Assembly: GCA_001512905.1 (NCBI GenBank)
Contig: LFTB01000002.1
Coordinates: forward strand, 1-48,897
DNA: 48,897 bases
Origin: Clostridia bacterium DTU084
Lineage (GTDB): Bacteria > Bacillota > DTU084
Direction of reading: 5' to 3'
Shown here piece by piece: positions 1 to 6,908 of this stretch. The translations under genes and the position numbers were made by a program. Numbering within the stretch: the first letter of the stretch is position 1; every line of letters starts with the position of its first letter. The notes beneath the pieces were generated by a model that was given only the letters and a program-made list of their open reading frames with translations, had not been told where the DNA came from and searched no databases.

Positions 1-629
1 TCCACCTGGGCGTCTTGTGCTTCTTTGAGGGTGGAGGCAAAAAGCGGATCCATGGTCTCGTGGGGTGAGAAAGAAGTTGCATCCTCCCTTTGGATTATGA
101 ATAAAGAGATTGCCCGCATGCCTTCTTCTTTGATTTTAATCAGTTCCTTCAGATGTCTTGTCCCTCTTAGTGTAGGTGCATCAGGGAAGAGAGCTAGGCC
201 ATCTTCCACCAAAGTTACAGATTTAACTTCAATAAAGCACTTATCGCTATCATTTGAGAGGCAAAAATCCAAACGGCTGTCGTTATATGTAACTTCTCTT
301 TGGATTTGGGGATAATGGGCCAGATCCTCAAAAAAACCCTCTTTCAGAGCAAGCTCTACCAATTTATTAGGGAGGGTGCTCTCCAGCGAAACTAGGAGTC
401 CTTTGTGCTTAACCAGCACAAGGTCAAATTTGGTCTTTCTTGCTCCCTTCGCCGGCCTCAAATATACTTCTACTCCAGGAACCAATAGTTCTTTAAGCCG
501 GCCTGGATCTGAAACGTGAGCTAAGGCTTCTTCTCCATCGATAAGGACCCGGGCCAAGAATCTATTAGGTCTCTCTTGAAATACAGCGGGAAGAAGCTTT
601 GTTTTACGGTTAAAAACTACTCTTTTCAT
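1..629 (-). CDS. sfsA: SfsA family protein, C-terminus cut by window edge
   Basis: The minus strand is open from an ATG at 629 to the window edge (209 codons), so the last few dozen residues are missing; the family is about 230 long. Hallmarks seen in order are NRFLARV, HVSDPGRLKELLVPG, RKTKFDLVLV, ESTLPNKLVELAL, REVTYNDSRLDF, EVKSVTLVEDGLALFPDAPT, RGTRHLKEL and FIIQREDA. SfsA proteins carry an OB-like N-terminus and a PD-(D/E)xK nuclease-like core and bind nucleic acid; the Escherichia coli member was named for sugar-fermentation stimulation, but its biochemical role is unsettled. The start has AAAGGAGA 7 bases upstream. It lies 16 bases after the stop of the HsdR-N/DUF5655 gene on the same strand, so the two are probably cotranscribed. 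Family identity is clear; function is not. Confidence 0.93.
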   Translation of the reverse strand, partial: MKRVVFNRKTKLLPAVFQERPNRFLARVLIDGEEALAHVSDPGRLKELLVPGVEVYLRPAKGARKTKFDLVLVKHKGLLVSLESTLPNKLVELALKEGFFEDLAHYPQIQREVTYNDSRLDFCLSNDSDKCFIEVKSVTLVEDGLALFPDAPTLRGTRHLKELIKIKEEGMRAISLFIIQREDATSFSPHETMDPLFASTLKEAQDAQV

Positions 630-645
630 AGACTTCTCCTTTGAG

Positions 646-1704
646 TTATCCTGCTTTTTCATAGGCTTTTTTGATTATGTTTGCTATTCTATCTAGATCA
701 GATTTACAAGTTACGTTTGCTTCTATGTCCCCCACACCCCAATGGCCGATTTTGCTCACATCGCGGACAAATAGGGTGTCTTGCTCTGGAAGATCCTTCA
801 TCTCAAGGTTAATCCATAGGGGCAATCCTCTTTTTTGGCCGAGTATCTGACAAAAGCTTCTCTTGCTGTTCCAAAGGCCAACATACACTTTTGTTGGTTT
901 CTCTATAAACTCCAAACCTTTGGCTCTTAACTTTTCCAATAACCCATCGTACAGTTCCTTGCTTTCAGGCAAAACTACCCTCTGGAATTGGTCGTCTGCC
1001 TCTGGTTCAATAGCTTGGGCATCGTTTTCCTGTTCAAGTTGTTCTTGGTTTAATTCAATGGAAAAACAGGCAAGGGCTTTCTTTACTTCATCTGCTCCAA
1101 ACTTATGTCCTAACTTGTTTTTCACAGCCTCGTTCACATCATTAATGAACCGCCTGCTTGGATTTGCAAACAAAGTTTCAACTGCATCTTTTATATTGGC
1201 TAGAATAAACAAATCTCTAGCGTAGTTAACAAGCTCATTCTCAGCAAAAGCTGTGCGGCGCAGCTTTGCAACCAAAATTTCATCCCAGTCCCCAGAAATC
1301 ATAAACTCTGCAAGAAGCTTTTCTTCGCCAATTCCTCTCAGCTGCGAATAATAAATTCGGTAGAGATCGCCGTTAGTAATCAACAATAGTGGCACATTCA
1401 AGTTGCTGCAGTAGTTGAGCTTTTCAATAATCATTTTTTGGTCAGTCAATGGATCTGAAAGGGCTTTGGCTTCAAGGAGAAATAGGGTTTCCCCATTGAT
1501 TTGAAAAGAGTAGTCTGGTCTTTTTCCTGCTTGATCGCTCAGCTCTGGTATTACCTGATTGAAATCGGTAAAATCCCAACCTAAACCTTCGAAAAAGGGC
1601 CTGATTAACCATTCTTTTGTTTGAGCTTCGTTGATATTTCTCGGCCTAAGCTCCTCGATTCTGGCCTGCAAATCCTCCATTAAAGACAATAATTTATCCC
1701 CCAT
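646..1704 (-). CDS. Orphan HsdR-N (PD-(D/E)xK) / DUF5655 protein
   Basis: A protein of 352 residues. The N-terminal half resembles the type I restriction R-subunit N-terminal domain (HSDR_N): a RPDYSF strand followed by LFLLEAKA gives the PD...ExK nuclease triad at about D64, E78 and K80. The C-terminal 100 residues (from SKELYDGLLEKL to the end) resemble DUF5655, with VYVGLWNSKRSF and WGVGDIE typical of that domain. There is no helicase domain, methylase or specificity subunit nearby, so this is not a working type I restriction system. ATG at 1704 is chosen because AGGTGG lies 6 bases upstream; a GTG at 1710 would abut it. A terminator separates it from mazF upstream, and sfsA follows 16 bases downstream. 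The role is unknown; a stand-alone nuclease in defence or repair is a guess. Confidence 0.8.
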   Translation of the reverse strand: MGDKLLSLMEDLQARIEELRPRNINEAQTKEWLIRPFFEGLGWDFTDFNQVIPELSDQAGKRPDYSFQINGETLFLLEAKALSDPLTDQKMIIEKLNYCSNLNVPLLLITNGDLYRIYYSQLRGIGEEKLLAEFMISGDWDEILVAKLRRTAFAENELVNYARDLFILANIKDAVETLFANPSRRFINDVNEAVKNKLGHKFGADEVKKALACFSIELNQEQLEQENDAQAIEPEADDQFQRVVLPESKELYDGLLEKLRAKGLEFIEKPTKVYVGLWNSKRSFCQILGQKRGLPLWINLEMKDLPEQDTLFVRDVSKIGHWGVGDIEANVTCKSDLDRIANIIKKAYEKAG

Positions 1705-1810
1705 ACACACCCACCTGCTTTATTATTTTGTTTTAATTTTCTAGTTCGCTTAATTTCAAGGATATCCTCCTCTACCGCTTCCTGTAAAAGAAGATGCTAC
1801 CTGTTTTGGG

Positions 1811-1839
1811 TAAAATAAAAACCCCGCAAAGTGCAGGGT
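1811..1839 (-). terminator. Rho-independent terminator after mazF
   Basis: On the minus strand an 8-bp stem (ACCCTGCA/TGCGGGGT, one T-G pair, loop CTT) is followed by TTTTTATTTT. It lies 9 bases after the mazF stop and would end the XRE/ImmA/MazF transcript. Confidence 0.8.
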
Positions 1840-1847
1840 ATCATCTG

Positions 1848-2198
1848 TTAAACTGCTCCAATCACAATGCAGACTGCGGCTATGATGTCGTCCAAAGCCT
1901 GTTGGGAAACGTTGCCGATTTTGGCCATAAGCCGCGATTCATCTAGACATCTGATCTGCAGGCCATCTACTGCAGACAGCTTGTCCAAATTGTTCTGAAC
2001 ATCTGGCTGCAAGCGAACAAACCAAGGCTTGCCTTCAAAACTAGGCTTCCAGGCGGTGATGGGCACAACTACGCGCAGTGGCAAGCTGGTGAGGTAATCT
2101 GCACTGATCACAACGCACGGTCTGCGCTTTTGCATCTCGAAGCCTTGAGTTGGGTCCAGATCTACCAGCCAGATTTCTCCTCTCTCTCCCTTACTCAT
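1848..2198 (-). CDS. mazF: MazF/PemK family endoribonuclease toxin
   Basis: A protein of 116 residues with the MazF/PemK fold signature: RGEIWLVDLDPTQGFE, then RRPCVVIS, VVVPITAW, and a C-terminal region with LMAKIGNVS. MazF toxins cut single-stranded RNA at short sequences and are held inactive by a cognate antitoxin. The ATG overlaps the stop of the upstream ImmA-like gene by 8 bases (ATGAGTAA), which implies translational coupling. No AbrB-, MazE- or CopG-type antitoxin is adjacent; the partner could be the C-terminal tail of the ImmA-like protein (rich in acidic residues, ending EDFYAYE). A good terminator follows. The family call is firm; the toxin pairing is inference. Confidence 0.9.
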   Translation of the reverse strand: MSKGERGEIWLVDLDPTQGFEMQKRRPCVVISADYLTSLPLRVVVPITAWKPSFEGKPWFVRLQPDVQNNLDKLSAVDGLQIRCLDESRLMAKIGNVSQQALDDIIAAVCIVIGAV

Positions 2199-3150
2199 AG
2201 GCGTAGAAATCCTCGTTGTTTAATTTTGTGAAGACTGTCAGCTCGTCATCCTCCAAATATTCTCGGGCAAAAGCTGTAGCAACCCGCCTCATATAATCAC
2301 AGCAGATATCGATCTCTCTACTCCTTCTCTCGTTTAAGAGGGCCATTGCTTTTTCTTCAGAAATCAAGCCTTCGGCTAACGCTTGGCGGATGAGCAGGTG
2401 GAAGCGAAGCGGCCTTTCGGGTTCCACCTCATCGCCTGGCTCTTGCCCCTGCCAACTAAGCTTTTGGAAGTCCCTGCAGAGGCAGTGATATTTATCCCGG
2501 GAAACTATGCCTAGATCCAAGGCCCGGCGAGCTAAAGCATTTAAGCTGATCTTGTATTCCTGCTTTAAGAGGCAGAGCTCATCAAAATCAAGTTTTTTTC
2601 GCTTTGTACCGATTTTGTTCAGCAAACCTGTGCGGGGGGCAAGAAATGCCATGGCAAATCTCGTAGCAATCTCTTCCGGGTTTAGCTCTCTGTCTATTTC
2701 CAAAATCAGATGAGCCAGCTGATGGCCTAAAATCTGCCGCTGCAGATCTCCAGGCAAGTTTTCTCGGCAAACAGCCACGGGAATCGTTTCGTTTGCCCAA
2801 CAGCAGTAGCCGAGAACTTTGTCCACTAATCGGGACAACATTAAAACTTTAATCCCGCGCTCTTCTAAGGCTGAGGCCATGTTATGGATGGGCCTGTGGC
2901 CGAGCTCCCAGCGGTTTCGCAGTTCTTCTGCGATCTCTTCCACTTCCTCAATGTGCTTCACAGCAAACCTAGGTCCCTCAAAAGAGACCTGTCTTTCTGG
3001 GGGCAGCAAACTCTCCAGTTCCAGATATTTCTCCAGGATATATTTAATTTGAGCTTCAATAGCTTCCCGTTTGGCTTTAGATATTTTAGCAGTCCAGCTG
3101 AAGTCTGCTGGGGTCAGGCAGATGGATTGCTCCTGCAGAAAGAACTCCAT
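2191..3150 (-). CDS. ImmA/IrrE-type metallopeptidase-like protein with altered active site
   Basis: A protein of 319 residues matching the ImmA/IrrE (DUF955, COG2856) fold: after an N-terminal helix-rich linker, residues 140-172 read like the zinc site. Canonical members have HExxH; here it is H143-Q-L-A-H147, with a downstream glutamate (PEEIA, about 159-160) and FAMAFLAP as in the family. The catalytic Glu is therefore Gln, which should abolish peptidase chemistry while keeping metal ligands. The C-terminal 100 residues hold helices typical of XRE-COG2856 proteins and a short acidic tail. Related proteins usually begin with a fused XRE helix-turn-helix; here that domain is the separate upstream reading frame, in the same frame and split off by one TGA. 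It overlaps mazF by 8 bases. Likely role: sensor or antitoxin partner controlling MazF. Confidence 0.8.
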   Translation of the reverse strand: MEFFLQEQSICLTPADFSWTAKISKAKREAIEAQIKYILEKYLELESLLPPERQVSFEGPRFAVKHIEEVEEIAEELRNRWELGHRPIHNMASALEERGIKVLMLSRLVDKVLGYCCWANETIPVAVCRENLPGDLQRQILGHQLAHLILEIDRELNPEEIATRFAMAFLAPRTGLLNKIGTKRKKLDFDELCLLKQEYKISLNALARRALDLGIVSRDKYHCLCRDFQKLSWQGQEPGDEVEPERPLRFHLLIRQALAEGLISEEKAMALLNERRSREIDICCDYMRRVATAFAREYLEDDELTVFTKLNNEDFYAYE

Positions 3151-3153
3151 TTT

Positions 3154-3318
3154 TCAGTTCAAAGTCCGTGCTATTTGCAATAAGACAGAGGGCCTCGGGC
3201 AGATCTTACCGCTTTCGTACTTGGCAATGGCTGTATGGGAAAGCCCGATCTGCTGGGCTAGCTCTCTGAGAGTAAGCCCAGCTGCGATTCTCGCCTGCCG
3301 AATTCTCTGTCCTAGCAT
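3154..3318 (-). CDS. Short XRE-family HTH regulator (split from ImmA-like protein)
   Basis: A 54-codon gene starting with ATG at 3318, with GGAG 8 bases upstream and a good promoter. The peptide holds one complete XRE/Cro helix-turn-helix: MLGQRIRQARIAAGLTLREL, AQQIGLSHTAIAKYESGK, RPSVLLQIARTLN. It ends at TGA (3156-3154); after one AAA codon the ImmA-like ATG follows in the same frame. In XRE-COG2856 proteins the residues after the HTH (a KMEFFL-like stretch) continue without a break, so this looks like a fused protein cut in two by a single in-frame stop. Reinitiation at the ATG three bases past the TGA could supply both halves. A sequencing error, a recent nonsense mutation or readthrough are alternatives. 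It probably represses its own promoter. Confidence 0.82.
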   Translation of the reverse strand: MLGQRIRQARIAAGLTLRELAQQIGLSHTAIAKYESGKICPRPSVLLQIARTLN

Positions 3319-3339
3319 TTATCTCACTCCTCGGTTTCC

Positions 3340-3368
3340 AGTATACTGCTTTTTTAAGATTTTGTAAA
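3340..3368 (-). promoter_or_regulatory. SigA-type promoter of the XRE/ImmA/MazF operon
   Basis: On the minus strand TTTACA (3368-3363), a 17-base spacer and TATACT (3345-3340) lie 22 bases upstream of the HTH start codon. The -35 begins 6 bases past the stop of the GGDEF gene, so the operon has its own promoter. Confidence 0.7.
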
Positions 3369-3373
3369 CCGCC

Positions 3374-4048
3374 TCAGCTGTTTTCTCTTGTGCGTGTGCG
3401 TTTTGCCTCTTTCATGCTGTACATTGCTTCATCAGCTAGTTTGAATACTTTTCTAAAATCACTGGAATCATTGGGGAAGCTTGCTATACCATAGGAAATG
3501 CTCACATTGTATTCTCTCAGCACTTCGTCAACTTTCTTGGAGATCTGTTCCACCAAAAAAGCAGCTTCAGTCTTTGTGGTATCAGTAAAGACAATACTAA
3601 ATTCGTCTCCGCCTAATCTCCCTACAAAAGCTTCCTCAGGCAGGTTCCCCGCAATGGTCTGTGCTGTGAGGAAAAGGACTCTATCGCCCACATCATGTCC
3701 AAGCTCATCGTTGCACTTTTTGAAGTTATCAAGATCAACCATTACTATTGCCAGTTCCTGTTGTTTCTCCCTGGCGCTTTTGATGACTTTTGCGAGTTTG
3801 TCCATGAAGCAACGGCGGTTGCAGATCTTCGTTAAGGGATCCGTCAGCCCGTAAAAACGAATTTGTTTCACCATCTTGCCAATAAAAAAACCTGCGATGC
3901 AGTTAATGAGCACCAGTATTGAAAGCAACAGAGTATGGTCCATTTTACCGCTATTATGAAACCACACGAGCCCCAAACTATATACAAATCCGAGCCCTAG
4001 GCCAGTTAGTTCATCAAATTTACCTGTAATTTTCATTTTGTTCACCAT
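3374..4048 (-). CDS. Membrane-anchored GGDEF diguanylate cyclase
   Basis: A protein of 224 residues. Two hydrophobic segments near residues 15-31 and 38-57 anchor a C-terminal GGDEF domain. The domain has the usual marks: TDPLTKICNRR (about 69-79), VDLDNFKKCND, GHDVGDRVL, an intact GGDEF at 146-150 and SYGIASFP. It should make cyclic di-GMP from two GTP on the cytoplasmic side. No RxxD inhibitory site is seen just before GGDEF, so product inhibition through that site is not expected. There is no extracellular sensor domain of any size. It is divergent from the beta-barrel candidate gene. The start is ambiguous: GTG at 4045 is slightly better spaced from AAAGG than ATG at 4048. Confidence 0.92.
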   Translation of the reverse strand: MVNKMKITGKFDELTGLGLGFVYSLGLVWFHNSGKMDHTLLLSILVLINCIAGFFIGKMVKQIRFYGLTDPLTKICNRRCFMDKLAKVIKSAREKQQELAIVMVDLDNFKKCNDELGHDVGDRVLFLTAQTIAGNLPEEAFVGRLGGDEFSIVFTDTTKTEAAFLVEQISKKVDEVLREYNVSISYGIASFPNDSSDFRKVFKLADEAMYSMKEAKRTRTRENS

Positions 4049-4218
4049 AATCCTTTACAAATTGCCCACTTCTTGTGTTTGAAAAATGGCTCTTTTATCA
4101 TAGAAATTCTGCAAAAAGGTGCCAGTTCCTGCAAATAGCAGCTTCGAGGAAAATAATGTTCTGTTTTGAGCAGGAACTTCACTGCCTCTTAGCGAATTGA
4201 GCAAATAGGTGAATACAA

Positions 4219-4899
4219 ATGCAAAAAAAAATACCTGCTCTGCTTATCATCTTCATTCTGTTTGTTCCATTATGCGCAGCCAGCGGCAGCTGGTTTTTCG
4301 GCATTGGTATGCACAAAAGGGCTTGGCTGAGCTCGCAGGACGCGGTCAGCTACTGGACAATTCAGGATCAATCTGGATACCTTTTAACTCTAACCCAACA
4401 GGCAAAGGAAAATCCTCAAAGCATTGTCTTATATGTTAGAAACACTATCCCCTGGCAGGGTGCGTTAATCGACGGCATCGCCAGATATTCCCTCAATACA
4501 CCTTCGCTACACGGTCTTTACTTGGGTTTTGGCCCCCGTCTGACCACAAATTGGGGTTCCTTCTATCTAAATTTAGGCGGTGTTTTAGCAGGCGGTGGTT
4601 ACCGTGCAGAGGTGAAGGAAGCACCATCAGCAGCGTCTGCAGAAGGTCTGCCAGGCAAAGGAGATTTTGTAAACGTTAGCTTTCTGGGATTAGTTCCTGC
4701 CATGGAAAGCGGGTTGGATTTTGAAATCGGCAAACTCGGGATTAATCTAGCTTATTCCTTTATTAGCCAGAAAAAAATCGATAAATTCAACTACACTTTC
4801 GCTGGCGAACCAATTGCCCTCAAGCAGATAGATGGTTATCTGGCTCCTGTTTTAACAGGCGGTTCCTTTCTCAGCTGCAGCGTTCTCTACCGCTTTTAG
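4219..4899 (+). CDS. Predicted secreted beta-barrel (outer-membrane-like) protein
   Basis: A protein of 226 residues with no family I recognise. It begins with a clear signal peptide (MQKKIPALLIIFILFVPLCA then AS/GSW); there is no proper lipobox. The mature part lacks long hydrophobic helices but shows alternating aromatic/hydrophobic strands ending in short turns: WFFGIGMHKRAW, GLYLGFGPRLTT, GSFYLNLGGVLAGGGY, GLDFEIGKLGINLAYSFI. The last residues (SFLSCSVLYRF) form an amphipathic strand ending in Phe, the classical C-terminal signal of outer-membrane barrels recognised by BamA. If correct, the cell has an outer membrane, as in Negativicutes, Halanaerobiales and probably Limnochordia. ATG at 4219 has AGGTG upstream. 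The gene stands alone between a divergent GGDEF gene and two tRNAs. A secreted beta-rich wall protein is the alternative. Confidence 0.6.
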   Translation: MQKKIPALLIIFILFVPLCAASGSWFFGIGMHKRAWLSSQDAVSYWTIQDQSGYLLTLTQQAKENPQSIVLYVRNTIPWQGALIDGIARYSLNTPSLHGLYLGFGPRLTTNWGSFYLNLGGVLAGGGYRAEVKEAPSAASAEGLPGKGDFVNVSFLGLVPAMESGLDFEIGKLGINLAYSFISQKKIDKFNYTFAGEPIALKQIDGYLAPVLTGGSFLSCSVLYRF

Positions 4900-4929
4900 G
4901 GCCATTTAAACAAACGGAGATCTTGCTTT

Positions 4930-4958
4930 TTGACATTAGATGTGATATATTTTAAATA
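4930..4958 (+). promoter_or_regulatory. Promoter of the tRNA-Gly/tRNA-Thr operon
   Basis: TTGACA at 4930-4935 is followed by 17 bases and a weak -10 (TAAATA, 4953-4958). The first tRNA base is 7 bases further on. The -35 is consensus; the exact -10 could shift by one or two bases. Confidence 0.55.
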
Positions 4959-4964
4959 CAAAGA

Positions 4965-5040
4965 GCGGATGTAGCTCAGTTGGTAGAGCATCAGCTTCCC
5001 AAGCTGAGGGCCGCGGGTTCGAGCCCCGTCATCCGCTCCA
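4965..5040 (+). tRNA. tRNA-Gly (anticodon CCC)
   Basis: Complete 76-nt cloverleaf: acceptor GCGGATG/CATCCGC, D stem GCTC/GAGC, anticodon stem TCAGC/GCTGA with loop TTCCCAA, T arm with GGTTCGAGCC, discriminator T and encoded CCA. Anticodon CCC reads GGG. Confidence 0.97.
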
Positions 5041-5051
5041 TTTTTTATTTA

Positions 5052-5127
5052 GCCGACGTGGCTCAGCTGGTAGAGCAGCGCACTCGTAATGCGCAGGTCA
5101 CCGGTTCGAATCCGGTCGTCGGCTCCA
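5052..5127 (+). tRNA. tRNA-Thr (anticodon CGT)
   Basis: Complete 76-nt cloverleaf: acceptor GCCGACG/CGTCGGC, D stem GCTC/GAGC, anticodon stem GCGCA/TGCGC with loop CTCGTAA, T stem ACCGG/CCGGT, discriminator T and encoded CCA. Anticodon CGT reads ACG. It follows the Gly tRNA by 11 bases and is probably cotranscribed. Confidence 0.97.
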
Positions 5128-5227
5128 ACGATTTTCCTTTGATATATCAACATTTAAACAAGATCTTAAATACAGAAAAAACGATGTTAAAACTAGTGCC
5201 AAAAGAATTAGTGCCTAACCTAAAAGC

Positions 5228-5256
5228 ACCCCCCTTTGAAGCTAGGGGGGTTTCTT
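5228..5256 (+). terminator. Terminator after the tRNA operon
   Basis: A 7-bp stem ACCCCCC/GGGGGGT with a 10-base loop is followed by TTCTTGTCT. About 100 bases of AT-rich trailer separate it from tRNA-Thr. Confidence 0.75.
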
Positions 5257-5343
5257 GTCTAAAATAATTCTACCTTTATTCAGTATCCATAAGTGAAATT
5301 AGGCTTGGACCTCCTTTGCAAAGAGCTTTGATATAGTACGAAG

Positions 5344-5416
5344 AGCTGGCCAAAAGACCAAATCTGTTGTCCCCACAAACACGGTACTGCAGGTTTTGCA
5401 GTGCCGTTTCTTTTTT
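5344..5416 (+). ncRNA. Candidate small RNA or attenuated leader upstream of cshA
   Basis: An extended -10 (TGATATAGT, TATAGT at 5332-5337) would start a transcript near 5344, which runs about 70 bases into a strong terminator at 5381-5416. No reading frame of note lies in it. A small TTGT-CCCC-ACAA hairpin precedes the terminator. It could be a free small RNA or a leader whose terminator is bypassed to express the DEAD-box helicase 80 bases downstream. There is no consensus -35, and no known RNA family was recognised. Confidence 0.35.
5381..5416 (+). terminator. Strong intrinsic terminator upstream of cshA
   Basis: An 11-bp stem ACGGTACTGCA/TGCAGTGCCGT (one G-T pair) with loop GGTTT is followed by TTCTTTTTT. 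It ends whatever transcript crosses the tRNA-cshA gap and may act as an attenuator. Confidence 0.82.
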
Positions 5417-5497
5417 CTAATAATATTGTTCCCTTAATTGTTTAAAATAAAAAAGAATAGCATTAGCTAATCTTAAAATGAAAGAGGCTAGATACAT

Positions 5498-6880
5498 TTG
5501 AAAAGTTTCAATGAACTAGGACTTAGCCAATACGTACTCCAAGCTATTAGTGAGATGGGATTTGAAGAGCTTACCCCCATTCAAAAGAGCACAATTCCTA
5601 TTGCTTTAGAAGGCAAAGATCTAATTGGTCAAGCACAAACAGGGACAGGTAAAACAGCTGCCTATGGGATTCCCATAATCGAAAAAATTTCACTTGATGA
5701 AGACTTTATCCAAGCAGTTGTGCTCACGCCAACTCGAGAGCTTGCTATGCAAGTTGCTGAGGAATTAAACAGAATTGGCCAATTCAAGAAGACTCGTGCA
5801 CTTCCTATTTACGGCGGTCAGGATATCAACAGGCAAATTAAGGCTTTGAAAAAGAAACCGCAAATTATTGTAGCCACTCCAGGGAGATTGCTAGATCACA
5901 TGCGCCGCAGGACCATTCGCTTAAATAATGTACAGTTTTGCGTCCTTGACGAAGCTGATGAAATGCTGAATATGGGCTTTGTGGAAGACATCGAGAGCAT
6001 ATTAGGCGAAATCCCGATTCAAAGGCAAACGATGTTGTTTTCAGCAACCATACCTAAATCTATTGAAGAACTAGCAAATCGCTTTATGAAAAAGCCCGAG
6101 ATCGTCCGCACGCAAGCTAAGGAAGTAACAGTTCCCCTTACAGAACAAGTATATCTAGAAGTCCACGAAAGGGATAAACTAGATATTCTCTCCAGGCTCC
6201 TAGATCTGAACTCTCCAGAGCTAGCCATTATCTTTGCCAGAACTAAACGCAGGGTAGACGAGTTAGGCGAGGCTTTAGCCAAACGTGGTTATGCTGCTGA
6301 AAGCATTCATGGGGATCTAACACAGGCTAGACGAGATGCGGTAATGAAGAAATTCAGGGAAGGCACTATTGAGCTTCTTGTGGCAACAGATGTGGCAGCC
6401 AGGGGTTTAGACATCAGCGGCATCTCCCATGTGTTCAATTTCGATATTCCTCAAGATCCGGAAAGCTATGTCCACCGCATCGGCAGAACAGGCAGAGCTG
6501 GGAAAAGCGGCCTGGCATTTACCTTTGTGACGCCCCGAGAGTTTAACCAGCTGCGCAATATCGAGAACGTCATCAAAAGAAAGATCAAACGGCTCCCTAC
6601 ACCTACTCTCTTGGAAGCTTTCCGAGGGCAACAACGTTTGACTGTAGAGCGCTTACTGCAAGTTGTGGCTGAAGAAGAGTACGACCAATATAAAGGGATA
6701 GCCCAGGAGCTTTTGGAGCAGACAGATTCTGTGACCTTGCTTGCTGCTGCCCTAAAAATGCTAACCAAAGAGCCTGTGGAAAAACCAACTTTGCTCTCTG
6801 ATCAGCTGCCTAAAAAAAGTTCTAGGAGCAAAGAGCGCAATAGGTACAGCCAGCGTGGGAGAAAAACAAGAAATCGCTAA
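5498..6880 (+). CDS. cshA: DEAD-box ATP-dependent RNA helicase (CshA/DeaD type)
   Basis: A protein of 460 residues with all helicase motifs in order: Q motif ([13 protein letters not shown]), I AQTGTGKT, Ia PTREL, Ib [38 protein letters not shown] and [12 protein letters not shown]. The tail after about residue 360 is short and basic ([20 protein letters not shown]), as in CshA, and would bind RNA. Such helicases unwind RNA duplexes in ribosome assembly, mRNA decay and cold growth. The start is TTG at 5498; AGAGG lies about 10 bases upstream and the protein begins [10 protein letters not shown] as in relatives. A hairpin terminator lies 80 bases upstream and another directly follows the stop. 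Codon use looks more AT-rich than in the origin block. Confidence 0.96.
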   Translation: MKSFNELGLSQYVLQAISEMGFEELTPIQKSTIPIALEGKDLIGQAQTGTGKTAAYGIPIIEKISLDEDFIQAVVLTPTRELAMQVAEELNRIGQFKKTRALPIYGGQDINRQIKALKKKPQIIVATPGRLLDHMRRRTIRLNNVQFCVLDEADEMLNMGFVEDIESILGEIPIQRQTMLFSATIPKSIEELANRFMKKPEIVRTQAKEVTVPLTEQVYLEVHERDKLDILSRLLDLNSPELAIIFARTKRRVDELGEALAKRGYAAESIHGDLTQARRDAVMKKFREGTIELLVATDVAARGLDISGISHVFNFDIPQDPESYVHRIGRTGRAGKSGLAFTFVTPREFNQLRNIENVIKRKIKRLPTPTLLEAFRGQQRLTVERLLQVVAEEEYDQYKGIAQELLEQTDSVTLLAAALKMLTKEPVEKPTLLSDQLPKKSSRSKERNRYSQRGRKTRNR

Positions 6881-6908
6881 AGGGCAGGTCTGCGACCTGC
6901 CCTTTTCC
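6881..6908. terminator. Bidirectional terminator between cshA and the reductase gene
   Basis: A perfect 10-bp stem AGGGCAGGTC/GACCTGCCCT with loop TGC begins right after the cshA stop and ends in TTTTCC. Convergent transcription from the reductase gene also reads into it, though the minus side lacks a clear T run. Confidence 0.75.

Noticed and set aside
25-315. Plus-strand 96-codon frame at the window start
   Set aside because: It lies antisense to sfsA, whose family motifs are clear on the minus strand.
1705-1790. Antitoxin-like reading (EAVEEDILEIKRTR) and an 8-codon TTG leader between mazF and the DUF5655 gene
   Set aside because: The longer frame has no start codon, and the short one is too small to separate from chance.
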